Source: Chrysemys picta bellii
Lineage: Eukaryota; Chordata; Testudines; Emydidae
Direction: 5' to 3'
NCBI RefSeq assembly: GCF_011386835.1
Contig: NC_088791.1
Location: 34,012,998 to 34,076,997, forward strand
Length of the DNA stretch: 64,000 nt
Both the position numbers and the translations under genes were made by a program. This document shows, piece after piece, positions 9,191 through 22,179 of the stretch. The notes below the pieces were generated by a model, which ran no database searches, was not told where the DNA came from, and was given only the letters and a program-made list of their open reading frames with translations. Position 1 is the stretch's first letter, and each line of letters starts with the position of its first letter.

Positions 9191-12100
9191 CAGACTACTG
9201 AATGACACCATTTACAACCAATCATAAGGCTGCATTGTGCCTAGCATCTCTAAAGACCAAATTCACTTATAAATAAATTGTAATATATGTGTTGGATTGA
9301 GCTGTGATTTATTTAACTCAGTTTCCTATTCATGTTTAATATTTCACTCATAAATCTTTCAGGTACCAAAGAAAATTACCCATGAATTCTTCTTAGCCTA
9401 GGAGAATTAGAATTGCTTGCAGGACCTCACAGACAGATAAACCAATTGAAACCACAAAAAATGAGCAATCAGGCAAACATTGTGTGTGAACTGTGAGGCA
9501 GCAGATGAAATTTAAATATATATTCCTGATGAAGAATGAATAATAATAAGCACAAGCTTCCAACAAAAAATCAGCAAAACTTGCTTTTAAAAGTCTTGGG
9601 ATAATTTTTGAACTGTTATAACAGAGTTAAAGATGAAAGAGAGGAAACAAACATCACACAGTTACAATATAAGCATTAAACAATTATTTTTTTCCTCTGA
9701 ACATTTTTTTTTACCTTTTTAGGGCAAAATGGTTATTCACAGTGGCCTACATTACATCATCAACTGTTGCCACACAGTGGTGCCTGAGATTATAAATGTA
9801 AGTCCCAGAGCTAGATCGTCAGAGGGATGAAATTCTCTGCTCCCTCCATAGGAAAAGGGGAAAAGCCAAGTCTGGCCAGCCTCATTTACATGAATGTTGA
9901 TGTTGCTTACCCATAGTCCCACATACTATGTTTTATTTATGTTTTATTGCTTTAAGTGGAATTTGCCTATATTCTAATTGTATAAATGATACTAGATTGT
10001 GACCGTGACTGTATTCTCAATAGGAATTGTGCAAGATATCCCCTGAAGAAAGTGCTTTACTCTGACTTCCCAGGCAGTGGTTAGGCAATGAGATTCAAGC
10101 TCCATAAAGAGAGGGGAACAGACTCTCCCAGGGACTAGGACCTTTAGCCTCGTGAGTAAAGACTCTGTCTGAGGGTTTGCTCTGCGTTCACCATAGAGAG
10201 ATTCTGAACTCCCTATGGAGCGATTTAGTGGGAGTGGTCCAAAATGAACTGGTAGCCCAGAGATGAAATTGCAGTAAGACCAAACTGGACCAGTGACAGA
10301 AGCACAGAGCTGACTTAACAGCAAGGACTGACCAAAGCTGATGGCAGAGCTGATGTCACAGAACTGAACCAGGTAGCTACCCACTGGAGAGGTACCTACT
10401 TCACTCAACTAGAACAGATAGACAGAGGAGAGGTGCTCCCTGGCATCTTGGACTAGAATTGAATTTAATTGGACCCGTGAGTGGGGTTTTAGGTGGGTGG
10501 AGATTGGTGGGTGACCTGATCTCAGCAAGCTGCACAATTGATATTTGGTACTCTTGATAAACTGATTGCGTGTCTCATTTTGTGGTATATCAATCTATAT
10601 ATGCTGATCATATTTCTTTTGTTAGGTATCCCTTTTCCCCCAGATAAAAAGGTATTTGTGGTTCCATATTCCCAAGGACTCCTGCATGTTTGCGAGTGGG
10701 AAAAAACTCACACCAAAGGTGTCTGGGGAAGTTATATTTTAGTTGCCCAAGAAGTATGGGTGGGACCCTGAGCCATAGCTTATTTTACTACAGGACCTCT
10801 GGACATATTGAACCCAGCCTTTGTTGCTGCCATTAACTCAGAAACATTATGCAAGTGTTCCTGTACAGTGATAGCTGTGGCAGGGAGACATAGGGCTGAA
10901 GCCTGCATGCAAGAGGACAGTGCAAAGTGGTTACACTCAGACCATAGTACCTTTTATACCCCCAGGTGAACTGCCTCTAGAGGCTGGATTGGGAGCTCTT
11001 GGGTTTATCTTGAAAGTTTCTAATAGTCATTGGGTTGAATGTACTTGCACCTTGCTTTCTGGCAACCATTGTAAAGAAATCCTTTCTCTTATTTGAAGAA
11101 TGGGGGTGTTCCTGGGGAAACCAACCAAGGGCTAGAGTTTGGAGAGCCTAATGCTTGAAGTACCCGCAGTGTTTGCCGCCAATGCTGTGGTACACCCAGC
11201 ATGCTGCCATGCTACTTATGGACTTGTGTAGCACAATACTCACAGCAACTCCCTAGAGTAGGGTTGTTTCCAGTATACATCCTGAGCCATGTTAACCTCA
11301 TTTTGAGAGCACGTTTCCCCTTCCTTCACTATTCTGTGGGACTCTGTCTTCAATACAGGATATTTCAAAGATGGTTACCAACATGGCCTGATTGATCCAG
11401 CTCTAGTCTCCACACCAGCATGGGCCTCTGGACACCATCAGCTACTTCGCTTGCACAATAGCAGCAAATGCAGTGGCACGGAGAGATCTCTGGCTACAGA
11501 TGCAGGGGACACATATATTAAGCAACGCCTGGCCTAGATCAAATTTTGTGAATACTAACTGCTTGGCAAAAAAAAAAAAAGTTAGTGGAGAATTCAAACA
11601 AAAGGAAACTTCAAGAGTATCTAAAGGCAACTTAAAGACCTAGAGTGACATCCTGGCCTCAGTGAAATCAACTGACAAAATTTCCATTGACTGCTGTGAA
11701 GCCAGAATTTCAACCCAGTTAGCAAACCAAAAGGCTCCTTTTGATTCTCTCACCATACTAAACACTCCAGAAGAGAGTCGGGATTTCAAAGACAGGACTC
11801 ATGGTCAAAACATCATAGGGAAGGAAGCCTCAGACAAGATTATATGCTATACAGCCAGTCATTCCTATCCCCATGAAATGGGAATTTATTCTCTCAGACA
11901 AGTGGATATTACAAATCATGAACAAAGGCTGTTCAGTGACCTTCCTTTTAAAATAAACCTGGTTGATAATTTTTTGTTGGAACAGATTGCCATGGGAAAA
12001 TGCAGTTTAGTCAAAATCAGAACACTTTGAAAGAATGTGCCAATTTTGGCAAAATTTTTGACAAAACAAATTATTTTGACATTCTAATTCAATATGGTAA

Positions 12101-13054
12101 AAATGCTTCATTTAAACTTTATCATCTCATTTAATTTCATTTTTACTTTTTATTATATCAATGTTAATTTTAATCTTATCTATTATATATATTATATAAT
12201 TTATTATATGTATTTTCTATTCTGTTTTTACCTCATTGAAATAAAATAGTTTGCAATTATTGAAACAAAATGTTTCAATGTTTCCCAACTGACATTTTTC
12301 AGAAATTTCAGAACTTCAACTTTTCATTCCAGTTCAGAACAAAAACAAACTTCAAAATGTTGGGATTTCCTGCAGAACAGAAATTCAGTTTTCTGACTAG
12401 TTTTACTGATAAGAATAAAAAAGGAGGTTCATTCAGTTCTCAGCCCCCTGAAACCCTAAAAAAACATACCAATAGGCTTCAGGCCTTTGAGTGCTTCATT
12501 CAAATCAGAGGAATGGAACCAGTTCCATGGAGAAAGAGGTATTCTTCCCTCTCCCAACCCCTCACCCAATAGTACCCAAGAAACTGAGACCCAAGGCAGT
12601 TCTGGATATGAAGTTACACAGACAACTTTCCTGATACCTATCATACCAGCTAAAAGGATATTAGAACTGAGTGCCCTGTTTATTGGAAAACAATGCTGTA
12701 TTTTCCAGAGTTTTGAATAAGAAAAGGAAGTTTGCCCTTTAAACTCTAAATATATCTTCTTAATAACGGCATGTGTGGCAGACCAGACTCTCCTGTTTGG
12801 GTGATCTTGATTTCAGAAGTATTTAGTTGATACCTTACATGTATGGTTTCTTCACTGACTAATACGGCAGTTTAGATGGTGCTACTTTCCAGCTGTGAAA
12901 TCAATTTGTTCCGGTTTACAGCAGGGGTCCTGCTTTCTGATCTAGTGAACGGAAGGACCTATCCACACTTACTTGCTTATTAGAATTTCTGTTACTGAGA
13001 AAAGAAATTTTACAGGTGAGATGACATTTCTATTGATTTGGGTACATGTATTAC
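9191..13054. other. Long unassigned stretch
   Basis: No gene is seen. A palindromic repeat lies at 11648-11716. The 12030-12410 part is very AT-rich with repeated TTTCAG/CATTT words. The purine-rich 9990-10790 part might be an LTR-element relic, but no ends were found. Open frames (up to 138 codons at 9992-10408 minus) show no recognisable motifs. Confidence 0.35.
11648..11716. repeat. Small palindromic dispersed repeat, second copy
   Basis: CATCCTGGCCTCAGTGAAAT pairs imperfectly with the downstream GCTGTGAAGCCAGAATTTC around a TTCCATTGAC centre. It is the same type as the repeat at 1784-1855. Confidence 0.4.
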
Positions 13055-13830
13055 CATAGTATCCGAGTGCCTCACAATCATTTAATGTATTTATGTGAAG
13101 TACAGAAATATTAACTTCATTTTACAGTGGTAACTGAGGCACAAAGACAATAAGGGTATGTCTACACTGCCTTGCAAACTGAGGTCTGTGGGACCCGGGC
13201 TTGTGGACTTGATGTTTCAAAATCTGCACTTAAGTATCATCATTGCATTGTAAACCTGGGCAACTGTGTCCATACTGCACAACCCAGACCTTCTGAATCA
13301 GGTCTGTGGCTTGGTACTGCAAAATGAGAGGAGTCGGACCCGAATCACAGTGGGACTAAGTCCCTGATCCACCTTCCTAGCAGGGTCATAGGACCCAGGT
13401 CCTGAGTGCTTGCTGACCCAAGTCAGACTGATTGTGTGTGGACAGAAGGGAGCTTTGCTCAAACCCGAGTCAGGATCCAGGCTTAGGTTATGTCTGCACA
13501 GCAAACAACAACAAAACCAAGGCAGCAAGTCTCAGAGCCTGGGTCAGCTGACTCGGACTCGCCCCTTGAGGCTGAAAATAGCAGTGTCAATGTTCCCACT
13601 CCAACCACAGCCCAGGTTCTGGGAGCCTCCTGCTTGCTGAGCCTCAGTTTACAGGCTCCAGCCCAAGTGGGAACATCTACACTGCTGGTTTTAACCACAT
13701 AGCATGAGCCCAAGTCACTTAACCCAAGCTCTGAGACTCCCTGCCACAGGTCGTTTTGCTGTGTAGACATACCCTTAGGCAGCCTGTGGTAGAGCCTGAA
13801 TTGAGTCCAGATTTCAGATTCCAAACGCCA
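13055..13830 (-). mobile_element. MIR-like SINE split by a Harbinger MITE
   Basis: The left part (13055-13150) carries GAGTGCCTCACAATC, ATTTTACAG and ACTGAGGCACAAAGAC. The right part (about 13778-13830) resumes with CTGTGGTAGAGCCTGAATTG and AGTCCAGATTTC, the expected continuation of the same SINE. The 621-bp interruption is the MITE at 13154-13774. Confidence 0.6.
13154..13774. mobile_element. Harbinger MITE with inverted GGGTATGTCTACAC ends
   Basis: The left end is GGGTATGTCTACACTGC. The right end in reverse reads GGGTATGTCTACACAGC. TAA precedes and TTA follows, the flanks usual for Harbinger. A second internal head, GGTTATGTCTGCACAGCAAA at 13486, is a better mirror of the right end (TTTTGCTGTGTAGACATACC). 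The unit may therefore be two elements, one inside or next to the other. No transposase is encoded; overlapping open frames of 70-113 codons are compositional. Confidence 0.75.
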
Positions 13831-14251
13831 CTAACTTTACAAAATTCTCCCAATTTACACCATTGTGACAGGAGAATCTGTCCCTGAATTTTCAGTCTGA
13901 TTGTTGAGGTCTGAGACCAACAACCTGCACACTACATTGAAAAAAATCACAACAGAAAACTAATACAATATGTCCACCCTTTGGAATCAAAACATTCAGT
14001 GAACGAATCACAAATACATTATACTGTTACACTTGAAGGAGCTGACTAAAAATACAAGCAAGCTGGAGAAGACAAGATAAAGAAGCTGCAACGTTCACAT
14101 AAAACAAGTGCTTGAGATATCTTTCAAGAATGCAGAATTAGCTCAGTGTTATCCAGAGGAAATTCCCTGGTGTTTTGTCTTTTAGAATAAAATTCTCCTT
14201 TCCAATCTTCACTATGGAGCTTGGTTGTTAAAAATTCCACATGAAGAACTT

Positions 14252-14433
14252 AGATTCATAGATTCCAAGGCCAGAATTGTGATCATTGTGATCATCTAGT
14301 CTGACCTCCTGTATAACACAGGCCAATGAACTTTCCCAAAATAATGTATAGAGTATATCTTTTAGAAAATCATCCACTCTTGACATAAAGAGTGATGAAG
14401 AATCCACCATGACCCTTGGTAAATTGTTCTGCC
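14252..14433 (-). mobile_element. CR1 LINE 3' end fragment
   Basis: On the plus strand it begins ATTCATAGATTCCAAGG and continues GATCATCTAGTCTGACCTCC, the reverse of a CR1 3' end. It then has TATCTTTTAGAAAATCATCC and GAATCCACCATGACCC from the C-terminal coding part. The same subfamily is at 57645-58370 and, on the other strand, 31429-32055. Confidence 0.8.
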
Positions 14434-17419
14434 TATAACAATGAAAGTTTCACACTCCGAACAAATAGAGACTATGCAACAGAGATGTCTCCTGAGAATA
14501 AGAGATTCAGAGTATGGGTTGAGGGGGAGGTGTCTGCTCTTATTACTTTAAGTATAATTAATGGAAATAAACATAGAGGTAATACACAACAGTACAAAAT
14601 GTCAAGCAACATGAAAAAAAGATTTTGCAATGATCCTATGGATTCCCAGATCACCGCTATTAGAAAAAAATTAAATACTGTAATGTATGAATTGTTCAAA
14701 TTCTAAAGAATATATGCTATAATTTGATTTAAAAGTTTATACTAATAAAAACATAAAGCACATTCAAATCAAAAAGTTTAAAGGGAAAGAACAAAAAAAA
14801 CCCTCCCATAAAGTAAGTATTATATTTCCCATGTTTATTCATCCCATTTAAGTTGCCACCCAATAATTACTTCCACTAAATTGGAGTAATATTTTTATTT
14901 TTATTATAGGCATTTATAACTATGAAGCTGTTGGAACTCTTTTATATATTTGATATTGTATTTATTTTCTCCTAAAGTTGTTACTTGTCTGTAATGTGAT
15001 TGAAGCATTTGTATTTTATTGCACCTTGTCTATAAACTTCTCATTACAACTACATTGAACAGAAAAGGTTCATACTAAAGGGATAACATTGGCAGTATAT
15101 GGACTATGACACATGGTTGAACAGTAATAGTTTTATCCAGGAGAGGGTAGTGGTGCACGATAATACTAGACAGTTAAGTAACAGTAAAGAGTCCATTTTC
15201 CAAAAGGTAGGTCCCTATAGCAGCATATAGACACCTTCATACATAATTTAGTCAAATGTGTCTTCCTATGTTTACTTGGACTTGGATTGCCAGCAGAAAT
15301 GGTGCAGTGTCTTTATTAACTACCAAGCACTCTTCTCACACAGACTCTTCTCAGGCTTCTAGGAGAAACTAGGAGAAACTGGGCATGTTCAGAAACTATA
15401 CATAGGTATTTGCATACACCCAAACTCACATTACATAGTCTCACTTGCAAAGACAAATCTGCATAGTAACTTAATACCTATACTTAAAAGACCCTCCCAA
15501 GTTGTTGGGGTAGGTACTGGGGGATAGTCACGAGTGTGAAAAAGAATGCAGGCAGCAGAGTAGCTTCCACAGGTCTTGCCCCATGCCCTCTTGCAGAGGG
15601 TTATTGGCCAGTGGATCTATGTACTAAGGAATCCACCACAACCACCTCAGCTTTTCCTGCCCTCCAACACAATGCTGCTAAATGCATCTCCACAGAACTG
15701 AGCTCCCAAAATCCTGGCCTTCCATGGAGGTAGGAGCAAGATTTGGCTAAAGACATTTTTATTTTATTCTGAAGCCATTTATTACACAAAAATGTCAAGA
15801 ATAATTAGGAAAAAAATTACGGTGCATGCAATACTAATGGTATTTTGCTGTTATGTCAGTTAGCTTTGCTATAGATAGAAGGTGAACAATGACGGTCTAC
15901 AATGTTCTGAAGAAAGATGTCATATTATCGGAAGTGCTAGAGGACAAAAAAAAATGGAGAAAACAGTAACCTGATGCCTCAGTAAGCTTTAAAACACAGG
16001 GCATGGACCTGAACCTTCAACAAGTGTATGAAATATGTGACAGCTCTGCAGCAATGATGCATTGAATAGGGTGTGCTCACCTCAAGATCACTGTGTAAAT
16101 TATTACCTGGCTGATTAGGTGCTACCAACTGGCTGGCACAGAACTGATGATCTGTAATATTGCTGCAGCTGAAAATTTAAAAAAGAGTTACAAGCAAGAT
16201 ACTTTATTATCACTTCAACAAAACCCATATATGCACCTTTTTTATAGAAATTCAGAGGGACAGCTACATTGTGGTAAACAGGACAAAAATGTATTTCATG
16301 TCGTCATAAAATGAGATAAAAGGACAATTAACACACTAAATTCTGCTCAATTGACATAATATTTGTTAATGTTTTCTTCTTCAAAGCAAAGGCTTCTGCT
16401 TTTCATTCCAAATGTTATGGGAATGATTCTTGGAAAATCAAGCCACCAGGAGCTGCATCATAGTGTTTGAATAGTCTGTAGCTAATGAACTTGTCCTGAC
16501 TTTGCTCTATTACTTATGGGCTTATTCATGAAAACAGTAATAATGGTGATGCCACTCTAGTATTTTTAAGCAATTGGGGCACGAAGAGGCATGTAATTCA
16601 TAAGAGTGAAAATCAACCCACCTATAAAGGATTTACTCTCCTGAGTTCTTTTTGTTCAGCAAAACAAATACATAAAATAAATAAATAAATAATAATGAAA
16701 ACTGAGTATTTTAAAAAGAAATTAACTCATTATTTTTGTATCTTATATGCAATTCACAAAAACAATTTATCCATATGGAAACTGTTTTTATGAGGTAAAA
16801 TATAAAAACCAAACACACAAACATCAAACACAGTACATTTGTGTGTAAAAAGATGGTTTATATGAGCTCTTTAATGCTGGGAACTGAGTACTGAGGAGTG
16901 GTTTTCAAAAATATTGATTTTTTTTTAAACCAAATGTCACGAACCACTAGTCACAACTTTGTTTTGTGTTCACAGTACAGAAATGTTGCTTTTTATTAAA
17001 TTTGATCATTGAAATATGTAAACTTAATATAAATGAAAGTTTGAATTATATGCATTCTAAAAACTGTGTTGAGCAAAATGAGGCATATTGTTGTTCTCAA
17101 TCTATCCTCTTTTCAAGCAAACAACAGCAAAAAATGTGCAGGTTTTCCACAAAAGCAGACAACTTTGGTAAATTTGAAATGAAATGTGAAAATCTCGGGT
17201 GAAAAGATTTTGTTGTGAATGCTTTGCTTAGTCTTAAGGCTAAGCACTTAGGTGTCAGAATGAAATGTGTTGTTCTAGGCTAGATTTTGTTTTTTGTAAC
17301 TAAAGATATTTTGGATGAGTGCAGGTAAATTAGAAATACTTTCTTGTGGGGATTGCCGGTAAGGGTGCAGTGGTACTTCTGTCAGCTGGGAAAGGCTGCA
17401 GCATTTTCCCCATTCTGCA
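14434..17419. other. Unassigned AT-rich stretch
   Basis: No gene is seen. An (AAAT)n microsatellite lies at about 16672-16693. Short open frames (up to 96 codons at 14416-14706) have no recognisable motif. Confidence 0.4.
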
Positions 17420-17682
17420 CAGGGGCCGCTCCAGGCATCAGCACAGCAAGTGCGTGCCTGGGGCGGCAAGCCGCAGAGGGCGACCTGCCGGTCGCTGTGA
17501 GGGCGGCAGGCAGGCGTCTTTCGGCGGCATGCCTGCGGGAGGTCCGCTGGTCCCACGGCTTTGGCGGCAATTTGGCAGTGGGGACGCTGATGGCACGGCA
17601 CTGGCAGACCTCCCACAGGCGTGCCGCCGAAAGCCACCTGCCTTCCGTGCTTGGGGTGGCAAAAAACATGGAGCCACCCCTG
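17420..17682. mobile_element. hAT MITE, 263 bp, perfect 8-bp duplication
   Basis: The ends are CAGGGGCCGCTCCAGG and, in reverse, CAGGGGTGGCTCCATG. Perfect copies of ATTCTGCA flank it (17412-17419 and 17683-17690). The interior is GC-rich. The overlapping 107-136-codon open frames on both strands are an effect of this composition. Confidence 0.85.
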
Positions 17683-17690
17683 ATTCTGCA

Positions 17691-19453
17691 GCAGCCCATT
17701 GGAGTAGAGTAGAGGGATATGGGGCTGGTATCCTTGGAGATACTATCAGGGAGTAGGACACAGCACTTCCTCACACAGTTGTGTTCATATCATGTACAAG
17801 AGCACAAGGCTTCTTTCACCCTCTCCCACAGGGAAGGACACAATTTCGCCCTTTGTGATCAGGGACAATATTATATGTTCCATTTTGCAGAGCATGACAT
17901 GCCAGCCTGACGTAAGAAAAGCCCATAGAATCTGTTGGCAAATAGAAAGGACATCTTGTGATAATGCACAACTTATATGCTCAAAAAAGCAAAATATAAA
18001 TATCACGGATACTGTGAGACAGTATTATACAATGTGGCAATGTTTTTCATCTATACTGTTTGGTTGACATTTTGTAATAGAGAAGGCCATTACTCCTGTA
18101 CTCTCTTGAATTAGCCTTGTTGAAAATATTTGTGTTGACATAAGAACATAGGCAGAAGTGACCCAGTACCTCTATCTGATACCTGACATAATAGTGTGCT
18201 CTCAATTAAATACTCTCCATATGCTTGTGTATAAATCTGTGCATATGAACCTAAGTCAATTCAATGTTGAAACTGGGGGGGAAAGGAATGATGGTTGTTC
18301 CAACTTTCTCAACCCCTTTATCATTTCTATCCCTATTTCAACCTGTAGCAATGCAAAATATGGAATAATGGTGTCCCAATCCAACAACACTGAATTCAAA
18401 CATTGCAATAAGTCATTTTTTTATGAAATGTACCTCAACTTTTGTAACTCAAACTCAGAAATTGATCACACAAGGAAACAAACAAGCTCCTGGGAAATGC
18501 TAAACAGTCTGGAGGCACTCAGTACCTTGCACAATCTGGCTCTCAATCATTAAACATTATGGAAATACTGAGCCATTAGACCAAACCACTGAAAGCCTTT
18601 AGATTTATTTTTAGGAACCTAATACATGCATTAATATTATTGTGTGTATTAACATATTTTGTAACCTTTCCTATTTTCTTTCAAAAGTGATGATTCACAT
18701 TCACAGTAATTCAGATTCAGAACAAAAGTGATAATGTATAGATTCTGAATGCACATAAGGCATGATGCAAATACTGTCTAAGACAATTTTTTTGAAAAGG
18801 GCCTTCAAAAATTGTGTTTTGCATAATTATTTGGGAAAAAAAAGAGTGGATAAGTGGCTCTGGAAATGGGCTCGAGAGCTTTTCACTTGTTGGTTCCCAG
18901 TTCAAATCTAGCTCATGCTAGCGACCAAAGGTCATTTCTATCTAAAGACTGGTTTATGTAAAATAAATTGTTAATCTCAGTCCCTAGAGGACTTGATGTC
19001 AGCATCACAAAAACTATCCCCACCCCAATCTGTGCTAATTGGAACATTGTTTTCTATCTCAACTGGAAGGCCAAAGATTGAATGGTAATAGAAAATGTGC
19101 GTTATTCTCTCTTCTTAGGAAATGGTCTTTGTGGTCTTACTGCCTATACAGTAAGTGTACATACTATACACCCTGTTCTGCAGAGATTATTAGTTATATT
19201 TATCTATTATATAATATATATATTCCAATAACACTCACAATGTGCTACTGTCCACAAAGACATTGTCCTGAGGAACTTAAAGTTTTGGGGTGAGCTTCTG
19301 TGCTATGAATATAAGAACCTGCAGAACAGGGGGATGGGTAGGTTAAGATGGCTTTAAAATAGCTTTGTGCCCTCCTCGTTCTGAGCTGATCTGGAAACCG
19401 AGTGTAACTTAGAAAGCCCTAGGGATCTGTCTAAGTTATTGTAGCCTTCTCAG
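17691..19453. other. Unassigned stretch
   Basis: Apart from the CR1 trace at 18137-18192 nothing is recognised. A TA-rich tract lies at about 19195-19225. Confidence 0.4.
18137..18192 (-). mobile_element. Short CR1 3' end remnant
   Basis: ACATAAGAACATA followed by GACCCAGTACC and ATACCTGACA resembles the reverse of the CR1 terminus at 56880-56948 (GGTCTGAACCAGTATGG, TTCTTATGTTC). It is short and diverged. Confidence 0.45.
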
Positions 19454-19965
19454 CAGGGCTGGTGGAAGGATGTTTCGTGCCCTAGGCGAAACTTCCACCT
19501 TGCGCCCCCCATCCCCGAGCCCCCGCACTGAGGCGCCCCCCCCGCGGCAGCTCTCCACCCCCCACCCTAATGCACCCCCCCGCCCCAGCTCACCCCTGCC
19601 CCGCCTCCTCCCCGAGCACGCCATCGCTGCTTCACTTCTCCCGCCTCCCAGGCTTGCGGCACCTAAGCTGATTGGCGCCGCAAGCCTGGGAGGTGGGAGA
19701 AGTGAAGCAGCCATGGCGTGCTCGGGGAGGAGGCGGGACAGGGGTGAGCTGGGGCAGGGAGTTCCCCTGCGTGCCGCTCCCCCCCCCTTGCTACAGGCAG
19801 CTCTCCCCGCGCTCCACTGCCCCGGCTCCCTCCGCCTAAATGCCAGCTGCGACCGGGACGGCCGAAGATCCGGCCGCCACAGTCGCTGCCGAAGAAAATG
19901 GCACCCCCCAAATCCTAGTGCCCTAGGCGACCGCCTAGGTCGCATAAATGGTTGCACCGGCCCTG
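19454..19965. mobile_element. hAT MITE, 512 bp, with long internal hairpin
   Basis: The left end is CAGGGCTGGTGGAAGG. The right end in reverse is CAGGGCCGGTGCAACC. The flanks are CTTCTCAG (19446-19453) and CTTCCCAG (19966-19973), a 7/8 match. Both ends also carry a GTGCCCTAGGCGA-type motif. Inside, two arms of about 74 bp (19587-19660 and 19677-19750) are nearly perfect inverted copies around a 16-bp spacer. The very high GC explains the 171- and 195-codon open frames on the two strands; neither shows a domain. Confidence 0.85.
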
Positions 19966-19973
19966 CTTCCCAG

Positions 19974-21413
19974 GCTACTCTATGAGCCACACTGCACTGC
20001 CTGGAATCACCACAGTGTGGCATGCACCACCTCCATCATGCCCCATATGTCCCCATTGGCTAACACCATACATAACATGGTCCCTACTCTGGAGCTTGGG
20101 AAGGGGCAGTCAGGAAGCAGCCTTACAGTGCTCATCCACAATTTCTCCCCCAGTTAGACATGGGCCTTTTAGAGCCACTCTACACCATTCCAGCACTTTT
20201 ACAAAGCATAAGAGCGGGGGGTGAGGATCTTACACTATCTACACACACACCCTATAAATAGACTACTTTGATCTTCAGGACAGTCAAACTACATCTTTCA
20301 TGAGCATAAATTTACTAAAAGAAAAATAAAGAAAGGGTATGGAAAATGGTCCAGACACATTTTTATGCACCTCATGCAGGTGTTTTAATTAGGACAAAAA
20401 TCAGCTAGGTTGCATTTTCAAACAAAATTCTAGTATTGCTTGGTTTATCTGAAAAGATATAGCTTTTAAAACTAATCATTTTTCCTTTTTCTGGACTGTG
20501 ACGATTCCTTTTACAGATTGGCTAATAATACAGTACCATTCCAAACTTGATAAGCTTTGTAACAGATGGAATGAGTTTTTTTAAGTTATTTGAATGCCTA
20601 GCGTTGTGTCATGACACAGCTGGATTAATTTTCCATTGTGCTAATCAGAAATGAAGTAAGCTTATGTCTTTTCCCTTGTTTTAAAAGATGACCAAGGTTC
20701 CTGCTGCTTTCCTTTGGCTCAAGAAAACTAGTGTTCAAAATACTTGTTGGGACCTTAAAAATAATCTTGTGAATTTGCTTTAAATTGCTTCCATGAAAGG
20801 TAGATCTTAATTTTTCATCTTCAGTCACACTCTGGTGGAAGAGTCTGACCCTAACTTTAGAAATCAGTTTTATCCTGCACACTACAAGTCAGATATTATT
20901 AGCTATGTTAGATAGGTGATAGATTAGAAACAATCTGTTGTTACAGAGTGAGCTGACAGCGTGATTATTTTCTGTGTTCTATGCAGTTACCACTTGGGAG
21001 TTCTTGTAAATGAGAGCCTTATTTTCTTGATATTTACCCATGTAAATAACATGAATAAACTTGAGATGTCTCCTACTGCTCTGAGACAATTTAGATGGTC
21101 AATAAATGGGTTTGCTGTTCAGTTTGCAGGTGCTGTGGGTAATTTGCTTCTCCTTTTCTGTCCTAATAGAAAAAGCACACCTTAATCATATTTAGGACTA
21201 GCGGGCTTAAAAAGACTCATTTTTGTTGAGAATTTTCTTCTATGTAACGTCATATAATTCAATGTACTAATATATTGTAATGATTATCTTGGAGATTAAC
21301 TGCTGGCTATATAAAGTGGTAACAATTAATTCATGTTAGACTTAAATATGGGGTTTTATTCAGCCTTTAGGTTTTTGGGGCCAAATTCACTGTGATTCTG
21401 TGTCCATCGAAAC
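19974..21413. other. Unassigned stretch
   Basis: No gene or repeat is recognised. Confidence 0.4.
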
Positions 21414-21939
21414 CAGGGGTCTCAAACACATGGCCCAGAGTTATTTCCCGCGGCCTGCCAAGCTCCCCGCTCCCTCCGGAGTTATTTCCTGTGGCCACCA
21501 AGCTTCTCTCACCCGCCGCCCCCCTCTCCCCTCAGCGCGCCACGTCCCCACTCCTCTGCCGACCTCCAGGCGTTTCCCACTGCCAAACAGCTGTTTGGTG
21601 GTGCTTAGCGCTTTCTAGGAGTGAGAGGGGAGGAGCTGGGAGGCGCGCGCTCAGGGGAGAAGGCGGAGAAGAGGCAGGGCCGGGGCGGGAATTTGGGGAA
21701 GGGGTTGGAATAGGGGCAGGGAGGGGGCGGAGTTGGGGTGGGGACTTTGGGGAAGGGGTTGGAATAGGGGCAGAGAAGGGGTGGGAAGAGGTGGGGCAGG
21801 GGCGGGGCCTCATGGAGGGGTTGGGGCGGCGGGGGGGGGCTTTTGTATCTTTATATGAAAAGGTGTCAGTGATGCGGCCCTCGGGCCAATGTACTAGTCC
21901 CCATGTGGCCCTCGTGGTGATTTGAATTTGAGATCCCTG
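21414..21939. mobile_element. hAT MITE, 526 bp, with G-rich interior
   Basis: The ends are CAGGGGTCTCAAACACATGG and, in reverse, CAGGGATCTCAAATTC. The flanks ATCGAAAC (21406-21413) and ATCTAAAC (21940-21947) match at 7 of 8. The interior at about 21620-21840 is a strongly G-rich strand with repeated GGGGAAGGGGTTGGAATAGG units, which also produce the 177-codon open frame on the plus strand. Confidence 0.85.
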
Positions 21940-22179
21940 ATCTAAACCCATGTTGAATTTGGCTTCTGATTCTTATTGCTTATGAATAGATGGAGGACTT
22001 TCCCAAAGAAAGTTCTAGTATTTATTCAGTCCTCTTCATGTTCATTATAGATAACTCTAAAACATTTTGAATAGGAGTTTGACTGCCACTTCATATTTTA
22101 CATAGGGACAGGATAAGAAGTTGTTTAAAACATAATTTGGGATTTCTTGAGACTTTCAGATGAGAGTGCTCTCCCCTTC

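Noticed and set aside
11662..12030. 122-codon open frame
   Set aside because: Its start overlaps a palindromic repeat; no conserved motif.
17346..17774. Overlapping 107-136-codon open frames on both strands
   Set aside because: They coincide with a GC-rich MITE with perfect 8-bp TSD.
19436..20023. 195- and 171-codon open frames on opposite strands
   Set aside because: They lie on a GC-rich hAT MITE with a large hairpin. The peptides are Pro/Arg/Gly-rich and mirror the inverted repeat.
21392..21951. 177-codon plus and 139-codon minus open frames
   Set aside because: They span the G-rich interior of a hAT MITE; composition only.
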